Source: Sphingobacterium sp. LZ7M1 (GTDB lineage: Bacteria > Bacteroidota > Bacteroidia > Sphingobacteriales > Sphingobacteriaceae). Taken from it: a stretch of 64,000 nucleotides of DNA. Location of the stretch: the NCBI RefSeq assembly GCF_024296865.1, contig NZ_CP101134.1, positions 4,464,001 through 4,528,000 of the forward strand. The letters run 5' to 3'. Below are positions 17,049-25,830 of the stretch, piece by piece. The position numbers and the translations under genes were made by a program. A model generated the notes under the pieces. It was not told the origin of the DNA and did no database searches. It saw nothing but the letters and a program-made list of their open reading frames with translations. The stretch's first letter is position 1. Each line of letters begins with the position of its first letter.

Positions 17049-17108
17049 AAAACCAATGGTTTTCCCTAAAGTTACGAAACCCGTAAAAAATAAAACATTC
17101 TTTACGGG
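17049..17108. promoter_or_regulatory. Divergent promoter region with two inverted repeats
   Basis: AAAACC-AAT-GGTTTT (17049-17063) and CCCGTAAA...TTTACGGG (17080-17087 with 17101-17108) lie between the divergent BetR-like gene (start 16925) and the AvrD-like gene (start 17172). Their placement suits operators controlling one or both genes. No binding site for this regulator family is known to me, so this is a positional inference. Confidence 0.4.
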
Positions 17109-17171
17109 AATAGAACAATGATTATCCATTTGAGCATCTAGATTTACAATATGGACAAATCATAACATATC

Positions 17172-18116
17172 ATGGAAAAATATTGCACAGAGATTGACAG
17201 CTATTTGGGAAACGGAAATTCAAGGTATTTTTCTCAAGGGTTCAAACATTTTGAATTTGATCTGCACACGGTTAGATTAACAGAAGATGGTTTTACTTCA
17301 GTGATTGCTGCATCATATAAGGGGCCGGGCAGGCCACGTCAGGAAAATCCCCATTTGGGCAGCATGGAATATTCCGCAATTGCACTTTATTTAGCTGAAG
17401 TACATATGGTGAAAATATCCAGATTGACGAGATCCGAACTCGCCAGGGCATTTCCAAGAGATTTCCAGGTCAAGATCAATAAAGAGATCACAATTGCTTC
17501 CAATCCTGAAGAGATCTGTGTGGAATGCCATCAATTGAGTTCCAAGTTGACACTGGATTCACTTAACGGGAGGCTTACGGTACTTGTTGTAAAGATCGGA
17601 AGGACGACCTGTAGGATCACTTTGGACCACCCGGGCCCTTCCCAGGTAAAGCTCAGGGAAAATGACTGGCCGATCCAAGATGGAACGATGTACAGCAGAT
17701 CCTATCGAGATAGAAATACGGAAATATCAGAAATTAAAATAGATGAGAGTCAAGAAAAGATTTCCTGTGTCATGCAACCCACACCAACTCTTTTTCAAGA
17801 ACTGAGCGGTCTGGGAACTTCATTTGACCATATCATATTGACAGATCTTATAGGGACTACTGGACAACTTATGCAGGTCCTGCTCTTTAGGTTATTGAAG
17901 ACTGAAAGGGAAAAATGTCCGAATATTTGGCTGAGGTCAATGGATATCAAATTTGAAAGACCAGAAAAGAGGGAAAATTACAGGGCTAAGGTCAACCTTT
18001 CTGATAGAAAGATGCTCAAAATGGGAGACCATACATACCATTCGTTTTCTGTCATAAGTAAGATTGCAAATATGGATGCGAGGTTCAATGTTTGTCACAA
18101 AATTGCCTACTTATGA
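17172..18116 (+). CDS. AvrD-like protein
   Basis: The 314-aa protein has an N-terminal motif IDSYLGNGNSRYFSQGFKHF and a second motif PHLGSMEYSAIALYLAEVHM. A later GRTTCRITLDHPG segment completes a pattern that matches the AvrD family as I know it. In Pseudomonas syringae AvrD directs production of syringolide elicitors, and the family is thought to have a dehydratase-like (hotdog) fold. The protein has no signal peptide and is probably cytoplasmic. It overlaps the downstream P-loop gene by 4 bp (ATGA), so the pair is translationally coupled. The family call is from memory of motifs and needs a profile search. It could be a separate hotdog-fold enzyme. Confidence 0.55.
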   Translation: MEKYCTEIDSYLGNGNSRYFSQGFKHFEFDLHTVRLTEDGFTSVIAASYKGPGRPRQENPHLGSMEYSAIALYLAEVHMVKISRLTRSELARAFPRDFQVKINKEITIASNPEEICVECHQLSSKLTLDSLNGRLTVLVVKIGRTTCRITLDHPGPSQVKLRENDWPIQDGTMYSRSYRDRNTEISEIKIDESQEKISCVMQPTPTLFQELSGLGTSFDHIILTDLIGTTGQLMQVLLFRLLKTEREKCPNIWLRSMDIKFERPEKRENYRAKVNLSDRKMLKMGDHTYHSFSVISKIANMDARFNVCHKIAYL

Positions 18117-18808
18117 AGCGGATAGCTATCAGTGGAACCTACTGTACGGGCAAGACCACATTAAGCTTGGCTCTATCCTTCGCAACAGGGATTCCTTCAA
18201 CACATGCACCAACCATGCGTGAAATCTTACCTGATCTGTTTCCCCGGAAGAATCTTAAACAGTGTTCCTATCCTGAATTATTACGATTGGGCATGGAGCG
18301 TTTCAAGAATAGACTGGAAGCGGAAAGTGGATTAACCACAGGTTTCATCAGTGACGGCTGTCCTCTGCAGGAATGGCTCTATGGGAGCACTCGTTTGGTT
18401 ACTGGAGCTTATCCCAATGAGAACAAGTGGTCGATGTTATGGAAGAAAATAAAGAACTACAGACAGTACAGAGATTTTGAATTGCTGATGAGAGGTTTTG
18501 AAGGTTTGGCAAAGACCTATACGAAAAACAATTACGACCTCTTTTTTCATCTTCCCATTGAATTTCCATTTGTTGAAGATGGACACCGTCCGACTTCTGA
18601 AAGATTCAGGGAGGAATCTGAAAGGATGCTCATAAATACTTATCGAACCCTTAATATTTCCCCGATATATGTCACCGGAACATTAGAAAATAGACTGAGT
18701 ATAATTTTAGATCACCTTAATATAGTATCTAAGATAACTGTGGAAGAAGCGATAATGCTTTCATTAAAAGTGAAAAAAGATCAATTCGATCGTATAGCCC
18801 TGGAGTAG
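18113..18808 (+). CDS. P-loop nucleotide kinase-like ATPase (AAA_28/NadR-like)
   Basis: I start the gene at ATG 18113, which overlaps the AvrD-like stop; this gives a normal N-terminus MKRIAISGTYCTGKTTLSLAL with Walker A GTYCTGKT. The 231-aa protein has a mid-region SDGCPLQEWLYG that resembles the substrate-facing part of NadR/thymidylate-kinase-like proteins. A late DGHRPTSERFREESERML segment suits a lid or Arg-finger region. It probably phosphorylates or adenylates a small molecule, perhaps the AvrD product or its precursor. The substrate is unknown. Confidence 0.65.
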   Translation: MKRIAISGTYCTGKTTLSLALSFATGIPSTHAPTMREILPDLFPRKNLKQCSYPELLRLGMERFKNRLEAESGLTTGFISDGCPLQEWLYGSTRLVTGAYPNENKWSMLWKKIKNYRQYRDFELLMRGFEGLAKTYTKNNYDLFFHLPIEFPFVEDGHRPTSERFREESERMLINTYRTLNISPIYVTGTLENRLSIILDHLNIVSKITVEEAIMLSLKVKKDQFDRIALE

Positions 18809-18857
18809 GGCTGGCCCCCCATCGCTTGGATAATCTGGAAATTAAAATGAACGTATC

Positions 18858-19841
18858 ATGAAGTTTATACTTACCCTGCCAGAAAGAACTTCCAAAGAGC
18901 TTCTGCTCAAAGGAATCGTAGACACAGTACTGATGCCCCTGCCGTGTTCAGAGTACATCTACTTAAAAGGAAAACGTTGTCAGATAAAATTGGCAAGCTT
19001 TGATAAGGACTGCCTGTTGATAGAACATTATATCATTACCTCAAAAGAAGGTTATTCATTGACAATACAATCGACCACTAATGTATATGTCCTTCTGATG
19101 CTCATGAAAGGTTCGATTGCATATTCTGAAAAAAATGGTGCGAATCCAATATACCTTAAGGATGGTGAAACCATATTATTATTTGCACGCCAGGATATCT
19201 ATAATATCATCTTTCTTGATCAGGAGATGGAGCTGTATACCGTTAGTATACTTGACTCGCTTTCTCCAATGCTCTTTCATAGGAACCGTCTGCTGCTAGA
19301 TTTTGTTGCAGGTTCCAACAATAAAAAAATCAATGGAATGAAGCCTCAAAAAATGGACAATTATTTCATCATGTCCTTAAAAAGTTTGCTAAAAGTTCCG
19401 AAAAACTCCAACTCTCGTTACATACATTATCTTTTGGTCCGTTTCTCCAATTTATTATCAGCTTACAAAGGATTGCACGGTAAATACAATATCCATCGTA
19501 CAATAAAAAAAATCAATCAGGTTCAAAGTGACCTCTTGAAAAATTTAGCAACGGCCGACACACAATTCGTCCAAAGGTTAGCCAGAAAAAACGGTTTGAC
19601 CATCTCCAAAATGGAACGTCTGTTCAAAGAAAGGTATGGAACAACCGTCCGAAAGTTTATCCAAGAAAAGAAGCTCGAGTTGATCTCCGGTCTATTGATA
19701 GACACTGAAATATCCCTTTTGGAACTATCGATAATGTTTAAGTTCAGTTCCATCAGTGCAATGAACAGAACTTTCAAAAAACATTCAGGAACAACGATGG
19801 GCAAGTTCCGTTCCCATCATAGAAATCTACACATTTCGTAA
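18858..19841 (+). CDS. AraC-family transcriptional regulator
   Basis: The 327-aa regulator has a C-terminal double-HTH AraC domain: FVQRLARKNGLTISKMERLFKERYG forms the first HTH and ISLLELSIMFKFSSISAMNRTFKKHSG the second. The N-terminal 200 residues would sense a ligand and resemble other Sphingobacterial AraC proteins with a cupin-like start. The gene lies 49 bp after the P-loop gene on the same strand, so the three-gene order is AvrD-like, kinase-like, AraC. It may control this cassette or the convergent SusCD operon. Confidence 0.85.
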   Translation: MKFILTLPERTSKELLLKGIVDTVLMPLPCSEYIYLKGKRCQIKLASFDKDCLLIEHYIITSKEGYSLTIQSTTNVYVLLMLMKGSIAYSEKNGANPIYLKDGETILLFARQDIYNIIFLDQEMELYTVSILDSLSPMLFHRNRLLLDFVAGSNNKKINGMKPQKMDNYFIMSLKSLLKVPKNSNSRYIHYLLVRFSNLLSAYKGLHGKYNIHRTIKKINQVQSDLLKNLATADTQFVQRLARKNGLTISKMERLFKERYGTTVRKFIQEKKLELISGLLIDTEISLLELSIMFKFSSISAMNRTFKKHSGTTMGKFRSHHRNLHIS

Positions 19842-20078
19842 AAGTAAAAAAATATTACGCACCAGATATGGTTAACATCAAATTTTTATCCTGTTTACTT
19901 TTGAAATAGAATGAACAAAGGAATAACGAAACATGTTGAGCATACCGACACATACCAGAAAATTTGCAATATTCCCGAGTAAGGGTTTATGCGGATCATT
20001 CTGATTTGTGTAGACCCTTCCATTGGAGAAAAAAAAGCCATTATTATATGGCCCTGGAAAACCTTAAACAATTAAAAC

Positions 20079-20441
20079 ATGAAATTAAAAAATAAAAATA
20101 AGATCACAGTTCTTGGATTGGGACTGTCTCTTTGTGCTTTATTATCAATAGCATTTGCCCATTCAAATAGGATGGATGCAGAAATCTCAACAACTTCGGA
20201 CGCCTTGCCTTTGGTCTGGTACTTTAATGGAGACGATCCATTAGAGCCTTCAGACTATACCCTGACATCCGGTTCATGTGGCGGAACTCCCCAAACTGTA
20301 TGCACCATTGAAGCTCCAAATAATGGAGGACAACCTATGTTGGGCACCAGTCAGACTGCGGACATTGAGGACGCCCTGGAATCCATCGAAAACAATAAGC
20401 CTACAGCAAACGGCACCGTTAAATCGTTCAGAAGTCATTAA
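20079..20441 (+). CDS. Small secreted DUF6520-like protein
   Basis: The 120-aa protein has a basic start (MKLKNKNK) and a hydrophobic signal segment (VLGLGLSLCALLSIAFAH). A mature part with paired cysteines (SGSCGGTPQTVCTIEAP) and a low-complexity polar tail follow. This plan fits the DUF6520 family of small exported Bacteroidetes proteins, often found next to SusC/SusD and TlpA-like genes, as here. A strong terminator follows at 20508-20560. The biological role of the family is unknown; a secreted peptide or precursor is one possibility. Confidence 0.55.
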   Translation: MKLKNKNKITVLGLGLSLCALLSIAFAHSNRMDAEISTTSDALPLVWYFNGDDPLEPSDYTLTSGSCGGTPQTVCTIEAPNNGGQPMLGTSQTADIEDALESIENNKPTANGTVKSFRSH

Positions 20442-20507
20442 ATTTCAAAATTGCCTAATTCTGAGCGGGCTCACACCTTTAAAAGGTTTGAAGTAATCAA
20501 TTAAAAC

Positions 20508-20560
20508 AGCGGGACTTTGGCCTTCAGGGTTGATCTAAAGGCCAAAGCCCTGCTATTTTT
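20508..20560 (+). terminator. Rho-independent terminator after the DUF6520-like gene
   Basis: A 17-bp stem with one mismatch and one G-T pair (20508-20524 with 20538-20554) has a 13-nt loop and is followed by ATTTTT. It lies 67 bp after the stop at 20441 and also separates the convergent SusD gene. Confidence 0.85.
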
Positions 20561-20601
20561 GTTAAGGTGAAGATAGGTTGCCTACGAACATAATAAAAAT
20601 T

Positions 20602-21963
20602 TTATCTGGGATTCTGTTCCATCCCTGAGAATTCAATCACCTTCATAGGAATTAAAAATGTATAGCGCAGATCTCTCGGTGGTAACAAATATTCTTCACC
20701 GATGTTTGGAAATCTTCTTCTAATGACGGTTTCAAAGCGGGTTTCTTGATTCAATCTTCTCAAATCACCCCAACGGATTCCTCGGAACATCAACTGTTTT
20801 CTTCTTTCTGAAAGAACCATCGACAATAATCTTTCCGAAGAGTCGGATTGGATCCTCTGGAATTTTCCTTTCTCCCATCTTTTTTCCAACAGGGTATTCA
20901 ATGTGGTCAAACATTCATTTGTTTTACCCAACCTGGCTTCGCATTCAGCTTTTATAAGGTAGACCTCATCTGTGGCCAAGCCTGCGAAAAGGTTTCGTTG
21001 ATTGGCTGAATACTGACCTTTGAATGCCATATATCCGTTCTTTTTAGGTTCAAAAAACAGTTTCTTTCGCAGATCATCCTCTTCAAAAAGATCGTAAAGT
21101 AACGTATCGACATTGGCCAGGGCCTGTGTAATTAACCTCCCTGCACTTACATTATGCGCATAATATATCAATTCTTTATTATTCAGGGTGAAAGGATTTG
21201 AAGGGCTGGAGTCAAGCTCGTTGTAATCCAGCAGATTGGGATGGATTTCCAGGCTTTGCTCAGCTGCGGTTAGGGCTTTTTCATAGTTCTGCATACTTAA
21301 ATAAACCTTTGCTTGAAGGGCATACGCAGCATCTAGACCGGGTCGGGTAATGCTGGCTGATTTTTTTGGCAGAAATGAAATAGCCTTGGATAAATTATCC
21401 AAGATGTATTGGTATGTTTGTTCCACCGTTACTCGAAAGGAGGTAGCATTGAGATCCGATGACTCACGCAAGGGAAGTCCGGGTCCATCGTTATCGGTAC
21501 TGGATTCATAAGGCCTGCAGAACAATTGGCTAAGATGGTATAGTCGAATTGCTCGAATAAAATGGGCCTCACCCCTGAGGTCGTTAATGGCGGATCTGTC
21601 TTTGCCATCAGACTCCAAGATATCAAGGGATTCCAACGCAACATTCGCTATAAGGATTGCCCCATAAGATTCGTTCCAGGTCAGGGGATCTTCCGTCGTT
21701 GCACTTCCATCCCAAATGTAAAGCATTTGGTCATCGACAGGTTTTGATTGCCAAGTCGTAAAATCAACAAAATAATCATCACCCGCCAAATCCATCAATC
21801 CAGGGAAATTATCGTTGATTTCAGATTGTTGGTCCAAAATTGCCCTAACATCAGAAATGTTTTCGGGAATAGCGATCGATTGGTCAGGCTTGATATCCAG
21901 AAAATGATCGCAGCTACATAATATAATGAGCATGGATGCAAATACTAAAAAATGTGTTTTCAT
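20602..21963 (-). CDS. SusD/RagB-family outer-membrane lipoprotein
   Basis: The 453-aa protein from ATG 21963 begins MKTHFLVFASMLIILCSCDHF, a lipoprotein signal with the acylated Cys in CSCD. A SusD-like body of helical TPR units follows (IRAIRLYHLSQLFCRPYE, then AYALQAKVYLSMQNYEKALTAAEQ). It ends with the usual RRKQLMFRGIRWGDLRRLN block and YLLPPRDLRY near the C-terminus. It partners the SusC protein encoded 10 bp upstream and binds the substrate at the cell surface. The alternative ATG at 21969 is 2 codons longer. Confidence 0.92.
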   Translation of the reverse strand: MKTHFLVFASMLIILCSCDHFLDIKPDQSIAIPENISDVRAILDQQSEINDNFPGLMDLAGDDYFVDFTTWQSKPVDDQMLYIWDGSATTEDPLTWNESYGAILIANVALESLDILESDGKDRSAINDLRGEAHFIRAIRLYHLSQLFCRPYESSTDNDGPGLPLRESSDLNATSFRVTVEQTYQYILDNLSKAISFLPKKSASITRPGLDAAYALQAKVYLSMQNYEKALTAAEQSLEIHPNLLDYNELDSSPSNPFTLNNKELIYYAHNVSAGRLITQALANVDTLLYDLFEEDDLRKKLFFEPKKNGYMAFKGQYSANQRNLFAGLATDEVYLIKAECEARLGKTNECLTTLNTLLEKRWEKGKFQRIQSDSSERLLSMVLSERRKQLMFRGIRWGDLRRLNQETRFETVIRRRFPNIGEEYLLPPRDLRYTFLIPMKVIEFSGMEQNPR

Positions 21964-21973
21964 ATTCATCGGA

Positions 21974-24900
21974 TTAATACAGTAAACGGACAGAAAGGCC
22001 AAAATTTCGTGAAGCCGGAATTGGATAATTTTCTGGGTCGATACCTTTTTTATTTCTTTTCCAAAGCACACCGACATTGTTAACTTGTCCAGTTATGGTC
22101 ATGTTAGTAATTTTGTTGCCCAGTTTGATATCCAAAGGATACGAAAGGCTGATGTCCTGTAAGCGGATAAAATCAGCTCGAATAATATTAGCTTCCGATT
22201 CTGCATAAAATTTATCCCTATTCGTATTGGCCGGATATTTCATGCTCGGAATGGTCGTTTCCGATTCATCCCCAGGCTGTCGCCATCGATCCTCAAAATC
22301 CGGATGCCCGACATAGGAATTGAAGAGCGCACTGTAATTAATGGTCTCGCTTTGTTTGAAGTGACCGAATTTATATGAAACCAGAAATGACAGTAGAAAC
22401 TTTTTGATTCCAAGTGCATTGCGCCAGCTCCCGAAATAGGGTGCCATTGATGATCCAAAATAGTGCAACCTATTGACCGAATCTGCGAGCAGCTTTCGGT
22501 AGTCGATTGACGGTTCATTATTCAAAAACCCCTGGGGATCTCCAGTTTGTGCCTCAAGACCCGCAAAACGATAGGCAAAGACCGGATAGGGACTCAGCCC
22601 TTCCCGTGGGTTCATCCTTTTTCCTGTGTTCGATGTGTAAAATGAAGCTCTTTCGGATGCCCCCTGATAGTCTGTTACCTTCGAAAGATTTTTTGAAAAA
22701 TTCAGCGTACTTGACCACGTTAGGACCGAAGAGGCTAACCTTACACCCAGTTCCGCATCATATCCACTTCCTTTCATTCTCCCAATATTCATGGTCGCTC
22801 TGGAAAATCCCTTGGTTGGATCCATGTAATTTTCCGAGAGAAGGTCGGTCGAATGCTTTACAAAATATTCGAAGGAACCTTTCAACAAACCCTTGAATAT
22901 CGAGAACTCCATGCCAATGTTCTTCATTCCCACATCTTCCCACTTCAAATTTGCATTCGGAAGTGAGGTGACCTGTGCCCTGGGGTAGCTATTGATCCAT
23001 TCCGTGCTGGGGCTTACATATCTTAGGATTGGTCTTGTTGCCGAAATTCCACCGGCGTTTCCACTGTGACCATAGCTTCCTTTGAGTCGCAGCGACTCCA
23101 GCCAACTCGCCTCCCCAAACCATGGTTCCCGATGCATGTTCCATGCAAAACCTACTGACCAGAGCGGGTTCCATTTATTATTTGTATTGACACCAAAAAC
23201 ATTGGATGCATCCCTCCTGGCTGAACCGCTCAGGGTGTATTTACTTTGGTAGGTATAGGAGGCATTGGCAAATACAGATACAAATCGATTATTGAATTCT
23301 GTGATTGAGTTCCCATATTGGATCCGCTGGCTTCCCAGCAGACCGTCATAGGTCGGGAAAACAGTAACATAATCAACAGGCTGGGAGGTTCGCAAATCTT
23401 CATTGTAACCGTACACTCGAGAAGCAATCGTCTCCCGTCTCGTTTGGCTGAATTCCATTCCAATCAGACCATGGATTTCATGGTTTTCGTTCCAGGATTG
23501 ATCGATTCGGACCATTCCTCTGCCCTTTTGACTTCTCATCGATCCACTGCCCTGATCTAAAATGCTACCCTGAGGAATGGCATTTGTCAATCCCTGACCC
23601 ATCATGTTACTATAGGTGTTCACCAAGTCCCTCACATAATAGGAATTCGCGCCATAAAGCATATCGCTTCCATCCTTTTGATTTTCCAATCCGTACATCA
23701 GTTCGGTCTGCAGCCAAGTAGTTGGTTTCCATTGTATGGATAGATTTCCAAGAAAATGGGAGGAAGGAGTCCTACCAAGTGATCGGTCAAGTTCCATTAA
23801 GGGATAATAATTCCAATCCAATAAACCAGTCCCCTGTTGCATACCTAAATAATGTTGGTTGTAGCCTTTGGGAACAGAAAGAAAATTTCCGTTGACGTCA
23901 GCCAGCTCAGCATAGGGATATAAATAAGAACGTCCCCCACCAATCCTAAGTGGGAAATCCTCCCCCTGGAGCATGAACTGTTCTGTTGAATGGGTCTGAT
24001 CCAAGGCTAAACTAACAATCCAATTGGGACTGGGCGCATAATTGAGCTGATTGCTTAGTGTAATCCGATTTGAACTTTCATTTACCTTGTTGCCAATAAT
24101 TTGATGGTGCCCAATTGACCCGCGATAATTGAGCTTGCTTAGTGATGATGATATCCCAAAGGTAGTTTCCTGAAGAAAAGGATTACGAAAAAGATGCTTA
24201 TAAAGTTCATCTCTATAATCTTTGGTCCCCAACCTCTTCAATTCTTCCTGTAAGACCTGATCTGTTAGCTTCCCGCTCCGATGTTCAGCCAGTAGATCGA
24301 CAACAGGTGAAATAATGGTATACTTGTTAGAAAGTGGATCCAATAGACCATCATAGAAGCCTTCATCAAACAACATCCTCTCCACGTTAATAAATTCTGA
24401 TGATTTTAAGCTAGGATATGCATAGATATCTGGTTTGGATGAAATACGTGTTCTGGATTGCAAGGTCATTTCGGCCTTTCCAGCCCTTCCCTTTTTACGC
24501 GTAATGACCAATACCCCATTGCCTGCCCTTGCCCCCCAAATACTAGTAGCAGAGGCATCTCGGAGCAATGTTACCGATTCTATATCATTAGGATTGATGT
24601 CTTCAAGATCGCCTTCATACGGAAAATTATCGACCACTACTAGCGGTTTGCTCATCGCCAGATCAAACGAGCTAAGCCCTCGAACATGGAGATCGGTTTC
24701 ACCATGTCGAGTTTCAACTTGCAAACTGGGCATATACCCCCCAATACTCTCTATCAAATTCGTGCCGATTCTTTGGGTGATATCGTCTGCTGAAATTTTA
24801 GCAAAACTTCCGGTAGATCGCTCCTTAGGAAGCGATTCGTATCCGGTATGAACTATTTTGATCTCTTCAACGGCAATTAAAGAATCTGCAAGAACTATTA

Positions 24901-25168
24901 CTATACCTTCCATTCTTCCCTTAAATGATATGAAGGAATTTTTAAACCCTTGTTTGGAAACCATAAGTTTTCCTGACTCGATCGGACTATTGATTGTAAA
25001 TTGCCCATCTTTTTCCGATTTAACAAGCCTTGGTTTTCCCAATATACTCACTGTAGCACCTTCGATTGCCAATAAGTGCTTATCCAGGACCTGCCCTTGT
25101 AAAATCGTCTGGGCTAAAACTTGATTATGTGCCAACACAAGTATTAACCATACTATTAATATTCTCAT
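21974..25168 (-). CDS. SusC/RagA-family TonB-dependent outer-membrane transporter
   Basis: The 1064-aa protein from ATG 25168 has a signal peptide (MRILIVWLILVLAHNQVLAQ) and an N-terminal carboxypeptidase-D-like repeat (LQGQVLDKHLLAIEGATVSILG). A TonB box/plug region follows with INPNDIESVTLLRDASATSIWGARAGNGVLVITRKKG, the SusC signature. A long beta-barrel ends FGLSVRLLY. It follows the TlpA-like gene at 2 bp and precedes SusD. The pair imports an unknown ligand. The neighbouring small secreted protein and AvrD-like cassette suggest a peptide or signal rather than a glycan, but no glycan enzymes or signal receptors are present to decide. Confidence 0.93.
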   Translation of the reverse strand: MRILIVWLILVLAHNQVLAQTILQGQVLDKHLLAIEGATVSILGKPRLVKSEKDGQFTINSPIESGKLMVSKQGFKNSFISFKGRMEGIVIVLADSLIAVEEIKIVHTGYESLPKERSTGSFAKISADDITQRIGTNLIESIGGYMPSLQVETRHGETDLHVRGLSSFDLAMSKPLVVVDNFPYEGDLEDINPNDIESVTLLRDASATSIWGARAGNGVLVITRKKGRAGKAEMTLQSRTRISSKPDIYAYPSLKSSEFINVERMLFDEGFYDGLLDPLSNKYTIISPVVDLLAEHRSGKLTDQVLQEELKRLGTKDYRDELYKHLFRNPFLQETTFGISSSLSKLNYRGSIGHHQIIGNKVNESSNRITLSNQLNYAPSPNWIVSLALDQTHSTEQFMLQGEDFPLRIGGGRSYLYPYAELADVNGNFLSVPKGYNQHYLGMQQGTGLLDWNYYPLMELDRSLGRTPSSHFLGNLSIQWKPTTWLQTELMYGLENQKDGSDMLYGANSYYVRDLVNTYSNMMGQGLTNAIPQGSILDQGSGSMRSQKGRGMVRIDQSWNENHEIHGLIGMEFSQTRRETIASRVYGYNEDLRTSQPVDYVTVFPTYDGLLGSQRIQYGNSITEFNNRFVSVFANASYTYQSKYTLSGSARRDASNVFGVNTNNKWNPLWSVGFAWNMHREPWFGEASWLESLRLKGSYGHSGNAGGISATRPILRYVSPSTEWINSYPRAQVTSLPNANLKWEDVGMKNIGMEFSIFKGLLKGSFEYFVKHSTDLLSENYMDPTKGFSRATMNIGRMKGSGYDAELGVRLASSVLTWSSTLNFSKNLSKVTDYQGASERASFYTSNTGKRMNPREGLSPYPVFAYRFAGLEAQTGDPQGFLNNEPSIDYRKLLADSVNRLHYFGSSMAPYFGSWRNALGIKKFLLSFLVSYKFGHFKQSETINYSALFNSYVGHPDFEDRWRQPGDESETTIPSMKYPANTNRDKFYAESEANIIRADFIRLQDISLSYPLDIKLGNKITNMTITGQVNNVGVLWKRNKKGIDPENYPIPASRNFGLSVRLLY

Positions 25169-25170
25169 GA

Positions 25171-25830
25171 TCAGTCGATATAGGGTGAAGAATAATTCCG
25201 GTCCAGCAGGTTCCTGAAGGTGATCAATTGTACATATCCAGCCGAGTTGATCCATACATATTGAGGATAGCCCTTTGATGGAAACAGCGATTGAAGATAT
25301 TCATCTTCAACGATGCTTGTAAAATTGGACTTGGTGATTCCGAAAGACTTAAAAAAAGGCTCTTCAATCTTCTCTTGAAGGATGGAAAGGTTATCGTAGC
25401 TTTTTAATGGGTTGACCATAACAACGGCCAACCGGTCTTTGTACTTTTCCTTAAAGTGGGAAATCTCGTTTTGGTGTTTCAGGCAGATGCTGCATGTTGT
25501 GGACCAAAAGTCAAGGATCAACAGCTTCCCTTTGAACTCTTTTAAGGTAATTTCTCGCGTTTGTCCATTCTCGAATAGCAGGTGCTTTATTTCCCAGAAT
25601 TCTGGGGGAACCTTCTCTCCGACTCTCAAGATTGGCAAATACTTTACATCCGTAGACGCAGGCTCTATAGAAGACACCTGCGCCTTGACCGGACAACTAA
25701 ACAATATATGAAACAATAGTATTACCCCACTTAATAGAATTAATGGGGCTTTGGGAAACCAAAATTCGAGATTAATAGTTTGTTTAGATCGGGTTATGGA
25801 ACCTAATCTATATAAATTTGGATCTGTCAT
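25171..25830 (-). CDS. Membrane-anchored TlpA/thioredoxin-like protein
   Basis: The 219-aa protein has one N-terminal membrane segment (APLILLSGVILLFHILF). It is followed by a thioredoxin fold with LKEFKGKLLILDFWSTTCSICLKH, whose active site is CSIC. After the FPSKGYPQYVWINSAGYV segment the protein ends sooner than the roughly 450-aa TlpA proteins often seen in such clusters, so it may be a short form. It is the first gene of the TlpA-SusC-SusD operon. Such proteins keep cysteine pairs reduced in the periplasm, and the cysteine-containing secreted protein at 20079 is a possible client. Confidence 0.8.
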   Translation of the reverse strand: MTDPNLYRLGSITRSKQTINLEFWFPKAPLILLSGVILLFHILFSCPVKAQVSSIEPASTDVKYLPILRVGEKVPPEFWEIKHLLFENGQTREITLKEFKGKLLILDFWSTTCSICLKHQNEISHFKEKYKDRLAVVMVNPLKSYDNLSILQEKIEEPFFKSFGITKSNFTSIVEDEYLQSLFPSKGYPQYVWINSAGYVQLITFRNLLDRNYSSPYID

